A stretch of DNA of 50,816 nucleotides. It comes from an uncultured Christensenellaceae bacterium (lineage in GTDB: Bacteria > Bacillota > Clostridia > Christensenellales > Borkfalkiaceae). How positions within the stretch are numbered: the first letter of the stretch is position 1; every line of letters begins with the position of its first letter. Below, one piece after another: positions 32,352 to 40,560 of this stretch. The notes beneath the pieces are model-generated. The model saw only the letters and a program-made list of their open reading frames with translations. It ran no database searches and had not been told where the DNA came from. The stretch lies in the NCBI GenBank assembly GCA_910586675.1, contig CAJUJO010000008.1, forward strand, positions 3,001-53,816, in the 5' to 3' direction. The position numbers were made by a program, and so were the translations under genes.

Positions 32352-32374
32352 GCGCGGATTGTTCCGCGCTTTTT
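32352..32374 (+). terminator. Rho-independent terminator after valS
   Basis: GCGCGGA pairs with TCCGCGC around a four-base loop and is followed by five T. Confidence 0.85.
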
Positions 32375-32409
32375 CGTTATAAAAAATTAAAAATTGTGCT
32401 TTCAAACGT

Positions 32410-32438
32410 TTGACTTTATCGCTACGTTTTGTTAAAAT
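32410..32438 (+). promoter_or_regulatory. sigma-A promoter of rex-adhE
   Basis: TTGACT (32410-32415), 17-base spacer, TAAAAT (32433-32438). TTGTTAA, a Rex operator half-site, overlaps the -10 region, so autoregulation by Rex is plausible but the second half-site is not evident. Confidence 0.6.
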
Positions 32439-32442
32439 TAAA

Positions 32443-32462
32443 ATCGATAAAAAAATATCGAT
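32443..32462. repeat. Inverted repeat in the rex leader
   Basis: ATCGATA and TATCGAT separated by six A form a perfect seven-base dyad just after the -10 box and before the AGGAGG site. It could be an operator or an RNA hairpin in front of the ribosome site. Confidence 0.5.
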
Positions 32463-32477
32463 AGAAAGGAGGGCGTT

Positions 32478-33116
32478 ATGGGAACGGGAATCATCGATTC
32501 GTCTATGTCGAGAGCGACCGAAACCCGCATGCCCGCCTATCTCAGATATCTGAAAGGCGAAGCGGGGAAAGGGGTGTCTTATGTATCGTCCGCCGCCATC
32601 GCGAAGGATATGGGCTTGTCGTCCGTCGGCGTTCGGAAAGACTTGGCTCTTGTTTCGACCGAGCCGGGAAAACCGCGCATGGGGTTCGAAGTTAAAAAGC
32701 TCATTCACGACATAGAACGTTTTCTCGGTTTTCACCGATATACGAATGTGATCGTCGTGGGGGCGGGCGGACTCGGCAGAGCCATGCTCGCATACGAAGG
32801 CTTTGAAAATTACGGCATCAACGTTGTTGCGGCGTTTGATACGGCGTCCTCCAAGATCGGAGCAGTGCGGGGAAAGCCCGTATATCCGATGGAGCGCTTG
32901 CAGGAAATCGTCAAACAGGAGCAGATCGTTACGGCGATTTTGACCGTTCCCAAAGAAGCGGCGCAGTCCGCATGCGACGCGATCGTGGAGGCGGGGGTTA
33001 GAGCCGTTCTCAATTTCGCGCCCGTGTATCTGAACGTACCCGACGGCGTGCATGTAAAGTACGAAGACTTGGCGGCATCGCTTTCTACGTTGAGCGGCGT
33101 GCTGTCGTCGAAATAA
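32478..33116 (+). CDS. rex: Redox-sensing repressor Rex
   Basis: NADH/NAD-sensing repressor that controls fermentation genes. The 212 residues include the N-terminal winged helix (RMPAYLRYLKGEAGKG, then SSAAIAKDMGLSSVGVRKDLALV) and the Rossmann motif VVGAGGLGRAM. The DNA-binding segment and the FAPVYLNVPDGV region match Rex. A strong AGGAGG precedes the ATG. adhE follows after 26 bases, so the repressor and its classical target form one transcript. The stretch after residue 55 (TEPGKPRMGFEVKKLIHDI) is also typical. Confidence 0.95.
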   Translation: MGTGIIDSSMSRATETRMPAYLRYLKGEAGKGVSYVSSAAIAKDMGLSSVGVRKDLALVSTEPGKPRMGFEVKKLIHDIERFLGFHRYTNVIVVGAGGLGRAMLAYEGFENYGINVVAAFDTASSKIGAVRGKPVYPMERLQEIVKQEQIVTAILTVPKEAAQSACDAIVEAGVRAVLNFAPVYLNVPDGVHVKYEDLAASLSTLSGVLSSK

Positions 33117-33142
33117 CGGTAATAAATTTTGGAGGTTAATAT

Positions 33143-35755
33143 ATGAAGGACTTTATCGTACGCGATGAGGAATCGCTCGGTAAAATGCTCGCCCGCGTAA
33201 GAGCCGCACAGGAAAAATTCGCCTCTTACACGCAAGAGCAGGTTGATCGTATTTTTTACAGGGCGGCGCTTGCCGCCAACAAACAGCGCCTGCCGCTCGC
33301 CAAAATGGCGGTGGAAGAAACGGGCATGGGCGTTGTAGAAGATAAAGTGATCAAAAACAACTATGCCGCCGAATATATTTACAATGCGTACAAAGATACG
33401 AAAACGTGCGGCGTGATTGAGCGGGACGAGGGCTTCGGAATTACAAGGATTGCCGAACCCATCGGTGTGCTTGCCGCCGTGATTCCTACGACGAACCCGA
33501 CTTCTACCGCAATTTTCAAGTGCCTGATTTGCTTGAAAACGAGAAACGGACTTATCATTTCCCCGCATCCCCGCGCCAAAAAAAGCACAATCGAAGCGGC
33601 GCGCATCGTTTTGGAAGCGGCGGTGGAAGCGGGCGCGCCCGAAGACATCATCGGGTGGATCGACGAACCGTCCGTTCCGCTTTCGGGTATGATTATGCGC
33701 GAAGCTGATATGATCCTCGCAACGGGAGGTCCCGGCATGGTGAAAGCGGCGTATTCTTCGGGGAAACCCGCGCTCGGCGTCGGCGCCGGAAATACGCCCG
33801 CCGTCATCGATTCTTCCGCGAATATTCCTCTTGCGGCTTCTTCCGTCCTTCACTCCAAAACGTTCGATAACGGCATGATTTGCGCTTCCGAGCAGTCCGT
33901 CATCGTCTTGCATGATATTTATGACGAGTTCAAAAAGGAAATGGCGCTCCGCGGTGCTTACTTCCTTTCGCCCGAAGAAACGGAAAAGGTGAGAAAAACC
34001 ATTATTATAAATGGCGCCCTCAACGCAAAGATCGTCGGACAGTCGGCTTGTAGAATCGCAGAAATTTCCGGCATTACCGCGCCGGAGGGCAGCAAAGTAC
34101 TTGTCGGCGAGGTGGAGTCGGTAGAGCTTTCGGAAGAATTTGCGCATGAAAAGCTGTCTCCCGTTCTTGCAATGTATAAAGCGAAGGACTTCGAGGACGC
34201 GGTTACCAAGGCGGACAGACTGATAAAGGACGGCGGGTTGGGGCATACCTCGTCGCTCTATATCAACGTGGAAACGGGGGCGGATAAAATTGCTTACTTC
34301 CGTTCCGTTATGAAGACGTGTCGCATCGTCGTCAATACGCCTTCTTCGCACGGCGGTATCGGCGATATTTACAACTTCAAATTCGTGCCTTCTTTGACGC
34401 TCGGGTGCGGTTCCTGGGGCGGAAATTCCGTTTCCGAGAACGTCGGCGTAAAACACCTTATTAATATCAAAACCGTTGCGGAAAGGAAGGAAAATATGTT
34501 GTGGTTTAGGGCTCCCGAAAAAGTGTACTTCAAGCGCGGCTGTCTCGGCGTAGCGCTCAAAGAACTCGGAAAACAGGTTTACAATAAAAAGAAGGCGTTT
34601 GTTGTAACCGATCAATTCTTGCATCAGAGCGGCTTCACCAAAAAGATAACCGATATTCTCGATGCCGAAGGCATTACGCATACGACCTTTTTCAACGTAA
34701 CGCCCGATCCGACGCTTGCCTGCGCGAACGAGGGCGTCAAGCAGATGCGCGATTTTGAGCCCGACGTGATCATCGCGGTCGGCGGCGGTTCTCCCATGGA
34801 CGCGGCGAAAATAATGTGGGTTATGTACGAACATCCCGAAGTCGATTTCCAGGATATGGCGATGCGCTTCATGGACATCAGAAAGAGGGTGTATACCTTC
34901 CCGCACATGGGCGACAAGGCGACCTTCGTCGCAATTCCTACGACGGCGGGCACGGGCTCGGAGGTTACGCCGTTCGCCGTGATTACCGACGAAAAGACGG
35001 GCACGAAGTACCCGCTTGCCGATTACGAGCTTATGCCCGATATCGCAATCGTCGATGCCGATCTCATGATGAACATTCCCAAGGGGCTCACTTCCTGTTC
35101 GGGTATCGACGCGCTGAGCCACGCCTTGGAGGCGATTGCCTCCGTCATGGCGACCGATTTTACCAACGGCATTGCAAAAGAAGCCATCAAGCTCATTTTT
35201 GAATACCTTCCGGATGCTTACGCGAAGGGCGCGCACGACGCGGCTGCGCGCGAGAAGATGGCGAACGCTTCCACGATGGCGGGTATGGCATTTGCGAATG
35301 CCTTCCTCGGCGTATGCCACTCTATGGCGCACAAGCTCGGTTCTTATTGGCACATTCCGCATGGCATGGCAAATTCGCTCATGCTGGAAGAAGTCATTCG
35401 TTTCAACAGTTCCGAATGTCCTACGAAGATGGGAACCTTCCCGCAATATGCCTATCCGCAGTGCAAAGCGCGGTATGCGGACGTTGCAAGATACGTCGGC
35501 TTGAAGGGAAAGACGGACGACGACCTCGTGGAAGCGCTCATCAAGAAAGTGAAGGAATTGCAGGACGCAGTGGAGCAGCCCCGCACGATTGCGCAGGCTT
35601 TGGAGGGAAAGGTAACCGAAGCGCAGTTCCTGGAAAAGCTCGACGCAATGACGGAAGACGCGTTCGACGATCAGTGCACGGGCGCCAATCCCCGTTATCC
35701 GCTGTTAAGCGAAATCAAGCAGATGTATTTGAATGCCTACTACGGCAGAAAATAA
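33143..35755 (+). CDS. adhE: Bifunctional acetaldehyde-CoA/alcohol dehydrogenase
   Basis: Two-domain fermentation enzyme turning acetyl-CoA to acetaldehyde and then ethanol while regenerating NAD. The 870-residue length is full. The N-terminal CoA-acylating aldehyde dehydrogenase (1-440) has catalytic Cys247 in MICASEQSVIV. The C-terminal iron alcohol dehydrogenase (about 450-870) has GGGSPMDAAK and the metal-binding histidines in ALSHALE and HSMAHKLG. GGAGG precedes the ATG. Expression is expected to be under Rex, with which it shares the transcript. Such proteins form long helical assemblies (spirosomes). Confidence 0.98.
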   Translation: MKDFIVRDEESLGKMLARVRAAQEKFASYTQEQVDRIFYRAALAANKQRLPLAKMAVEETGMGVVEDKVIKNNYAAEYIYNAYKDTKTCGVIERDEGFGITRIAEPIGVLAAVIPTTNPTSTAIFKCLICLKTRNGLIISPHPRAKKSTIEAARIVLEAAVEAGAPEDIIGWIDEPSVPLSGMIMREADMILATGGPGMVKAAYSSGKPALGVGAGNTPAVIDSSANIPLAASSVLHSKTFDNGMICASEQSVIVLHDIYDEFKKEMALRGAYFLSPEETEKVRKTIIINGALNAKIVGQSACRIAEISGITAPEGSKVLVGEVESVELSEEFAHEKLSPVLAMYKAKDFEDAVTKADRLIKDGGLGHTSSLYINVETGADKIAYFRSVMKTCRIVVNTPSSHGGIGDIYNFKFVPSLTLGCGSWGGNSVSENVGVKHLINIKTVAERKENMLWFRAPEKVYFKRGCLGVALKELGKQVYNKKKAFVVTDQFLHQSGFTKKITDILDAEGITHTTFFNVTPDPTLACANEGVKQMRDFEPDVIIAVGGGSPMDAAKIMWVMYEHPEVDFQDMAMRFMDIRKRVYTFPHMGDKATFVAIPTTAGTGSEVTPFAVITDEKTGTKYPLADYELMPDIAIVDADLMMNIPKGLTSCSGIDALSHALEAIASVMATDFTNGIAKEAIKLIFEYLPDAYAKGAHDAAAREKMANASTMAGMAFANAFLGVCHSMAHKLGSYWHIPHGMANSLMLEEVIRFNSSECPTKMGTFPQYAYPQCKARYADVARYVGLKGKTDDDLVEALIKKVKELQDAVEQPRTIAQALEGKVTEAQFLEKLDAMTEDAFDDQCTGANPRYPLLSEIKQMYLNAYYGRK

Positions 35756-35762
35756 AAACTTG

Positions 35763-35793
35763 TTTCCGCAATCCCGAACGGGGATTGCGGAAA
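35763..35793. repeat. GC-rich hairpin between adhE and the hydrogenase-like gene
   Basis: TTTCCGCAATCCC and GGGATTGCGGAAA pair perfectly around a five-base loop, seven bases after the adhE stop. No run of T follows, so it is more likely an RNA processing or partial attenuation element than a classical terminator. Confidence 0.65.
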
Positions 35794-35810
35794 TTACATA
35801 AAGGGAATTT

Positions 35811-37316
35811 ATGAGAGGAATAGAAACTTCCGTTATTAAACTGAGAAGAAAGGTTTTCGTGGAAATCGCGCGCGTCGCATACGAATCGAACGACGTAAAC
35901 GGAGACATCGAAGCCATTCCCTATAAAATCACGCCGACGGAAATTCCGCAATATAGGGAGAGTATATACCGCGAAAGGGCGATCGCTTCCGAGCGGGTTC
36001 GCTTGGCGATGGGGATGTCGCTCAACCCGCAGGATCGCCCCGCACACATCACCAACGGTCTTCACGCCAGCAATATTTCCGATAAATATTACGAGCCGCC
36101 GCTCATGCAGGTGATCCCTTCGGCATGTGATCGCTGCGAGGATAACATTTACGAAGTGAGCAATCAGTGCAGGGGTTGCGTCGCGCGCTCGTGCATTACC
36201 GTCTGTCCCAAGAACGCTATCTCCGTCGATAAGGACGGAAAGTCCGTGATAGATCGGGAAAAGTGCATAAAATGCGGAAAGTGCAAGGCGGCTTGCCCGT
36301 ATGACGCAATCGCACACAAGATCCGCCCCTGTTCCGAGGCATGCGGCGTGAAAGCGATTACGGGTGATTCGCTCGGACGGGCGCATATCGATCCGAATAA
36401 GTGCGTTGCCTGCGGCCAGTGCATGGTCAGCTGTCCTTTCGGCGCAATCGCCGATAAGTCGCAGATTTTTCAATTGATACAGGCAATCAAGCGGGGCGAC
36501 GAGGTGGTTGCCGAAGTCGCACCTGCAATTATCGGGCAATTCGGCGCTAACGTTTCCCTTTGGAAAATAAAGGCAGCGCTTAAAGATTTGGGCTTTCGGG
36601 AAGTGTTTGAGGTCGCGCAGGGCGCGGACGTAGGCGCCGCGACGGAAGCGCACCATTACGCGACGGAAGTCGCAACGAATAAGGTGCCGTTTTTACTTAC
36701 TTCCTGTTGTCCCGCATGGAGCATGCTTGCAAAAACGCAGTTTCCCGAAATGATCGATAAAGTATCGAGCGCTTTGACGCCCATGGTCGCCACAGCGCGC
36801 TCCGTGAAACAGAAGATGCCGAACGCCCGCGTCGTCTTTATCGGACCGTGCGCGGCGAAAAAGCTGGAGGCCATGCGTCGTTCGGTGCGCAGCGACGTCG
36901 ATTTCGTCATCACGTTTGAAGAGCTTGCCGCAATGTTCGAAGCGCGCAATATCGATTTCGGCACGTATGAGAAAGAGGAACCCATTCACGACGCGACGGG
37001 CGCGGGCAGGGGATACGCCGTTGCGGGCGGGGTCGCTTCCGCAGTCGAGGCATGCGTTCGGGAATATTATCCCGATGTCGAAGTGAAAATCGAGCACGCG
37101 GAAGGGCTTTCGGAATGCCGTAAGATGCTTTTACTTGCCAAGCTCGGCAAGAAAAACGGATGTCTAATCGAGGGAATGGGATGCCCCGGCGGTTGCGTTG
37201 CGGGCGCCGGCGTCAACGTTCCCGTAGAAAAGGGCGCCGCCGAAGTCAAAAAATTTGTGGAGGATTCCACCAAAAAAATGCCTGAAAAGGATTTGTACGA
37301 AATCCAATTGCCTTGA
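35811..37316 (+). CDS. Monomeric [FeFe]-hydrogenase-like protein (probable group B)
   Basis: Iron-sulfur protein of the [FeFe]-hydrogenase superfamily, expected to handle protons or H2 in fermentation. The 501-residue protein has a cysteine-rich N-terminal part (C106, C109, C120, C123, C128, C132), two ferredoxin-type 4Fe-4S motifs (from C152 and C198), then the H-cluster region: L1 TSCCPAW (297-303), L2 GPCAAKKLE (C347) and L3 EGMGCPGGCVAGAG (C458, C462). L2 has Gly for the usual Met, and the L3 end lacks the GGGQP of group A, which suggests group B. AGGGA precedes the ATG. Hydrogenase maturases (HydE, HydF, HydG) are not in this window. It lies downstream of adhE, beyond a hairpin. Confidence 0.82.
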   Translation: MRGIETSVIKLRRKVFVEIARVAYESNDVNGDIEAIPYKITPTEIPQYRESIYRERAIASERVRLAMGMSLNPQDRPAHITNGLHASNISDKYYEPPLMQVIPSACDRCEDNIYEVSNQCRGCVARSCITVCPKNAISVDKDGKSVIDREKCIKCGKCKAACPYDAIAHKIRPCSEACGVKAITGDSLGRAHIDPNKCVACGQCMVSCPFGAIADKSQIFQLIQAIKRGDEVVAEVAPAIIGQFGANVSLWKIKAALKDLGFREVFEVAQGADVGAATEAHHYATEVATNKVPFLLTSCCPAWSMLAKTQFPEMIDKVSSALTPMVATARSVKQKMPNARVVFIGPCAAKKLEAMRRSVRSDVDFVITFEELAAMFEARNIDFGTYEKEEPIHDATGAGRGYAVAGGVASAVEACVREYYPDVEVKIEHAEGLSECRKMLLLAKLGKKNGCLIEGMGCPGGCVAGAGVNVPVEKGAAEVKKFVEDSTKKMPEKDLYEIQLP

Positions 37317-37335
37317 TCCTTCATCATTTCATAAT

Positions 37336-37370
37336 AAAGTCTGCCTATAACGGGGCAGACTTTTTATTTT
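37336..37370 (+). terminator. Rho-independent terminator after the hydrogenase-like gene
   Basis: AAAGTCTGCC pairs with GGCAGACTTT, followed by TTATTTTT. It closes the rex-adhE-hydrogenase stretch. Confidence 0.8.
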
Positions 37371-37414
37371 TGAATATTTGTTAAAAAAGCTTTGTGAAAT
37401 TTTACAAAAAGCTG

Positions 37415-37443
37415 TTGACAAGGCACGAATGATATGATATACT
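37415..37443 (+). promoter_or_regulatory. sigma-A promoter of the ribokinase-led locus
   Basis: TTGACA (37415-37420), 17-base spacer, TATACT (37438-37443). Two LacI-type operators follow directly, from 37452, so a bound repressor would block elongation or initiation. Confidence 0.75.
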
Positions 37444-37451
37444 GTGCTTAC

Positions 37452-37476
37452 TAAAACGTTTTATTAAAACGATTTA
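37452..37476. promoter_or_regulatory. Tandem LacI-type operators
   Basis: TAAAACGTTTTA (37452-37463) is a perfect palindrome with a central CG; TAAAACGATTTA (37465-37476) repeats it with one change, 13 bases further on. Such CG-centred dyads are the usual sites of LacI-family repressors, and one is encoded two genes downstream. Confidence 0.7.
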
Positions 37477-37508
37477 CTGAATCTATTGATATGAGCGGAG
37501 AGGATTTT

Positions 37509-38402
37509 GTGAAAATTTTTATAGTAGGTAGCCTGAATATGGATTTGGTAATCGGCGCGCCGTTCATGCCGCAGAGCGGTATGACCATTACGGGCTCCGG
37601 GTTTATGACTAATCCGGGCGGTAAGGGCGCCAATCAGGCGGTTGCGGTCGCCAAAATGGGCGGCGAATGCTATATGGTCGGCTGCGTCGGGAAGGAATTC
37701 GGCTCCGAACTGAAATCCACACTCGAAAGCTACGGCGTGCGAACGGATTATTTAAGGCAGTATCACGATATTTCCAGCGGGATAGCGGTCATCGTCGTGG
37801 TCGACGGAGACAATCGCATTATTTTGGATCGCGGCGCAAACGGACGCGTGAGCAAAGATTTGATAGACGAGGCTTTCCGTTCCGCGCAAGCGGGGGATTA
37901 TTTGATCGTTCAGTTGGAAACGGAAATTACCGCCGTCGAATACGCTTTGAGAAGAGCAAAAGATAAGGGAATGACGACGGTCTTGAATCCCGCGCCCGCC
38001 TGTGCGCTGCCTAAGGAAATTTTTGCTTTTTGCGATTACTTTATTCCGAATCAGACGGAGGCGGAATTTTATACGGGCATCTATCCCGAAGGGGAATCAG
38101 CCGTAAAGCGGTGCGGGGAAATTCTGAACGGTATGGGCGTGCGGAACGTTCTCATTACGTTGGGAAAAGAGGGATCGGCGTTTATCGGCGACGGAAAATA
38201 TTATAAAGTTGAGGCATATAAGGCGGACGCGATCGACACGACGGCTGCGGGAGATACGTATGTCGGGGCGTTTGTAACGCGCCTTTCCGAAGGCGCCGAA
38301 GCGGAGCAGGCGATGCGCTTTGCGAGCGCGGCGTCCGCCGTTACCGTAACGCGGCGAGGCGCGCAGCAATCCATCCCGCTTCGGCACGAGATAAAGGAAT
38401 AA
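37509..38402 (+). CDS. rbsK: Ribokinase (PfkB family)
   Basis: Phosphorylates ribose to ribose-5-phosphate. The 297-residue protein begins with the usual KIFIVGSLNMDLVIG, has the substrate motif NPGGKGANQAVAVAKMGG (about 35-52), and the PfkB signature DTTAAGDTYVGAF near residue 243-255, with catalytic Asp249. The GTG at 37509 is preferred because AGAGG lies six bases upstream, while the ATG at 37491 has no ribosome site and would add six residues before the conserved start. It is the first gene behind operators and is followed three bases later by the LacI-type repressor. It probably uses ribose released by the nucleoside hydrolase further down. Confidence 0.9.
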   Translation: MKIFIVGSLNMDLVIGAPFMPQSGMTITGSGFMTNPGGKGANQAVAVAKMGGECYMVGCVGKEFGSELKSTLESYGVRTDYLRQYHDISSGIAVIVVVDGDNRIILDRGANGRVSKDLIDEAFRSAQAGDYLIVQLETEITAVEYALRRAKDKGMTTVLNPAPACALPKEIFAFCDYFIPNQTEAEFYTGIYPEGESAVKRCGEILNGMGVRNVLITLGKEGSAFIGDGKYYKVEAYKADAIDTTAAGDTYVGAFVTRLSEGAEAEQAMRFASAASAVTVTRRGAQQSIPLRHEIKE

Positions 38403-38405
38403 AAA

Positions 38406-39452
38406 ATGTATCCGAAAGCACAAAGTAAAAAGGCGACGATAAAGGACGTTGCGCTTCGGGCGGAGGTTTCTGTTACGACGGTGTCGCTCGTGCTCAACGG
38501 AAAGACGGAAACATTGCCGGAAGCCACCTGCAACCGCGTTCGAACAGCTGCGGAAGAGCTCAATTATTGCCTCGATTACAATGCCCGCGCCATGGTTACG
38601 CGAAAAACAAATATTATCGGCATCGTCGTGCCCGATATTTCCAACAGCTTTTTTTCCGATTTGGTTCGACATATGCAGGTGGATTTTTTTCGGCGCGGAT
38701 ATGACATCATGCTCTGCAATAGCGAAGAAGTTGCCGAATATGACTTGCGGTATATCCGTCTTTTGACGGGGCGGAATGTGGACGGTTTGATTTTAACGCC
38801 CAGCGCCGAATCGCTCACCGCCGGCAAACAGGGGGAGTTCCGTTCCTTGCTCGACACTGTGGGAATCCCGTATCTCTTTCTCGACCGCTATTATGAGGGC
38901 GATTCTCCGCGCGTCGTCGGAGATAATGCGGAAAGCGGATTTCGGGTGGGAGAGTATCTGCTCGATTGCGGGCATACCAGAATCGGAGCAATTGCGGGGC
39001 CTCTGACGCTGAACAGCAGCTATAACCGTTTGGCGGGGTTGAAAAGGGCGCTTGCCGCGCGCGGGCTTTCCATGCCGGAAAGTTATATTTACGAAGGTAA
39101 ATACGATTTCGAGACGGGTAGAAAGGGGGCGGATGCGCTTTTTATGACGGACGTAACCGCGATATTCGCATTCAGCGATATGCAGGCTTGCGGCGTTTAC
39201 GAGGCGGCAAAGCGTGCTGGAAAACGCATTCCGGAGGATATTTCCGTCGTTGGCTTTGATGATAACTATTACTCGTCCGTGTTGGAAACGCCGCTTACGA
39301 CGATGCGGCAGCCGATTAAACGGATTGCCGAAGAAGCTTGCGATATGCTGCTCAATATGATCGAAAATAAAAAACTCAAACAAAATGCGGTGCGGCTTCC
39401 CGCGGAGTTGGTCGTGCGGAGCAGCGTGAAGAATATAACGGGCGATAAATAG
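38406..39452 (+). CDS. LacI-family transcriptional repressor
   Basis: A 348-residue sugar-responsive repressor. The N-terminal helix-turn-helix (KKATIKDVALRAEVSVTTVS, about 9-28) and hinge helix (NYNARAMVTR-like, here YNARAMVTRKT) are typical, followed by a periplasmic-binding-type effector domain (GIVVPDISNSFF, VDGLIL, VVGFDDNYYSSVLETPLTT). The effector is probably ribose or a related sugar, by context. It lies three bases after rbsK. Its likely sites are the CG-centred palindromes at 37452-37476 and 39460-39471, on either side of this pair of genes. Confidence 0.93.
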   Translation: MYPKAQSKKATIKDVALRAEVSVTTVSLVLNGKTETLPEATCNRVRTAAEELNYCLDYNARAMVTRKTNIIGIVVPDISNSFFSDLVRHMQVDFFRRGYDIMLCNSEEVAEYDLRYIRLLTGRNVDGLILTPSAESLTAGKQGEFRSLLDTVGIPYLFLDRYYEGDSPRVVGDNAESGFRVGEYLLDCGHTRIGAIAGPLTLNSSYNRLAGLKRALAARGLSMPESYIYEGKYDFETGRKGADALFMTDVTAIFAFSDMQACGVYEAAKRAGKRIPEDISVVGFDDNYYSSVLETPLTTMRQPIKRIAEEACDMLLNMIENKKLKQNAVRLPAELVVRSSVKNITGDK

Positions 39453-39459
39453 TAATAAC

Positions 39460-39471
39460 AAAATCGATTTT
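39460..39471. promoter_or_regulatory. CG-centred palindrome, possible second operator region
   Basis: AAAATCGATTTT is a perfect palindrome that matches TAAAACGATTTA at 9 of 12 positions. It lies between the repressor gene and the transporter genes and could be an auxiliary site for the same repressor. Confidence 0.45.
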
Positions 39472-39475
39472 TGCG

Positions 39476-39495
39476 AACAAGGGGTACCCCTTGTT
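39476..39495. repeat. Perfect 20-base palindrome
   Basis: AACAAGGGG and CCCCTTGTT flank a central TA. It forms the first of two adjacent dyads between the repressor and the first permease, and is not followed by a T-run. Confidence 0.6.
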
Positions 39496-39521
39496 TATTC
39501 GGAATTGTGAATTCCGAATAA
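39495..39521. repeat. Hairpin with 12-base arms and 3-base loop
   Basis: TTATTCGGAATT and AATTCCGAATAA flank GTG. It abuts the preceding palindrome. The lack of a T-run argues against a simple terminator; mRNA processing or stabilisation of the transporter part is possible. Confidence 0.65.
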
Positions 39522-39560
39522 AATAAAATTTATTTGTTTGACTGAAAAGGAGACAACGGA

Positions 39561-40559
39561 ATGGAAGAAATCGTCGTTACGGCGGAAGAAAATATCCGCT
39601 CCGCGGAACGGAATAAAAAGGAAAAGAAGAAATTCAAACCGTGGTCGTCAAACGATTGGGTTCTCTTTTGCATGGCGTCGCTCAGCGTCGTCTTTCTTGC
39701 CGTATTCGCTTATGCGCCTCTGTACGGGCTTGTGCTCGCGTTTAAGGACGGCGACGGCGCGCTGAATATCGCGCAGGCAATCACCGACGCGCCCTGGTGC
39801 GGGCTCGATAATTTCGTTTATTTCTTCACCGAGCCGGAAATGGCGAACATTATGTTCAATACGCTGGGATTAAACATTTTACAGCTCCTTATTAATTTTC
39901 CGTGTCCGATTATCTTTGCCGTGCTCACGGCGGAGCTTTTGAGCGATCGTTTCAAAAAATTCGTTCAGACGGTAACATTTTTTCCGCACTTTATATCCTG
40001 GGCGGTGTTCGGCGGAATCTTTCTCATTCTATTCAATATCGATAAAGGTTTGCCTGCCGCGCTCTATAACATGGGCTTAATTTCCGAAAAGTTCGATATT
40101 CTCGGCGATCCCAATTGGTTTTGGTGGTTGATTATCGGCACGTCTTTATTGAAGGGAATGGGCTGGGGCTCCGTCATCTATGTTGCGGCGATTGCCGCGA
40201 TTCCGCAGGAGCTGTACGAAGCGGCGAAGATGGACGGCGCAAACCGCTGGCATAAAATCGCATATATTACCGTTCCATCGATTGCGCCCACGATAACGCT
40301 GTTCTTTATTCTATCCGTCAGCGGGCTGCTGAACAACGGCATCGAGCATATTCTCGTTTTTCAGAATACCTTAAATCTCGATCGCAGTGAGGTGCTCGAT
40401 ACCTATATTTACACATACGGACTTACGTCCACGAACAATCGCCTGCCGCGTTACAGCTACGCGACTGCGATCGGGCTAATCAAATCGTTCGTTTCGCTGT
40501 TCCTGTTAGTCCTCGGAAATGCGGTTTGCAAAAAAATCAGCGGAAAGGGGATTTATTGA
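39561..40559 (+). CDS. Sugar ABC transporter permease, LplB type
   Basis: First membrane subunit of a CUT1-type carbohydrate importer. The 332-residue protein has six hydrophobic segments after a basic 30-residue start, and the EAA coupling loop reads ELYEAAKMDGANRWHKIAYITVP. LplB-type features include the PHFISWAVFGGIF and GSVIYVAAIAAIP segments. AAGGAG precedes the ATG. It precedes the second permease by one base. No ATPase gene is linked, so a shared MsmX-type ATPase elsewhere is expected. Confidence 0.92.
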   Translation: MEEIVVTAEENIRSAERNKKEKKKFKPWSSNDWVLFCMASLSVVFLAVFAYAPLYGLVLAFKDGDGALNIAQAITDAPWCGLDNFVYFFTEPEMANIMFNTLGLNILQLLINFPCPIIFAVLTAELLSDRFKKFVQTVTFFPHFISWAVFGGIFLILFNIDKGLPAALYNMGLISEKFDILGDPNWFWWLIIGTSLLKGMGWGSVIYVAAIAAIPQELYEAAKMDGANRWHKIAYITVPSIAPTITLFFILSVSGLLNNGIEHILVFQNTLNLDRSEVLDTYIYTYGLTSTNNRLPRYSYATAIGLIKSFVSLFLLVLGNAVCKKISGKGIY

Positions 40560-40560
40560 T

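Noticed and set aside
30645..33053. Very long minus-strand open frame (about 800 codons)
   Set aside because: It is antisense to valS and rex. The composition is arginine/histidine-rich with no recognisable motif, the typical mirror of a gene with G/C-biased third positions.
32810..35446. Minus-strand open frame of about 878 codons
   Set aside because: Antisense to the end of rex and to adhE, both certain genes; no domain pattern or ribosome site.
35715..36656. Minus-strand open frame of 313 codons over the hydrogenase-like gene
   Set aside because: The plus strand carries cysteine motifs of a known family, so this is a shadow.
37391..37408. Rex-like operator TTTGTGAAATTTTACAAA before rbsK
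   Set aside because: It resembles the Rex consensus but the half-sites are two bases too close and one position in each arm does not match. Left as an unexplained dyad.
37491..37508. ATG 37491 as ribokinase start
   Set aside because: No ribosome site, whereas GTG 37509 has AGAGG at good spacing and gives the usual N-terminus.
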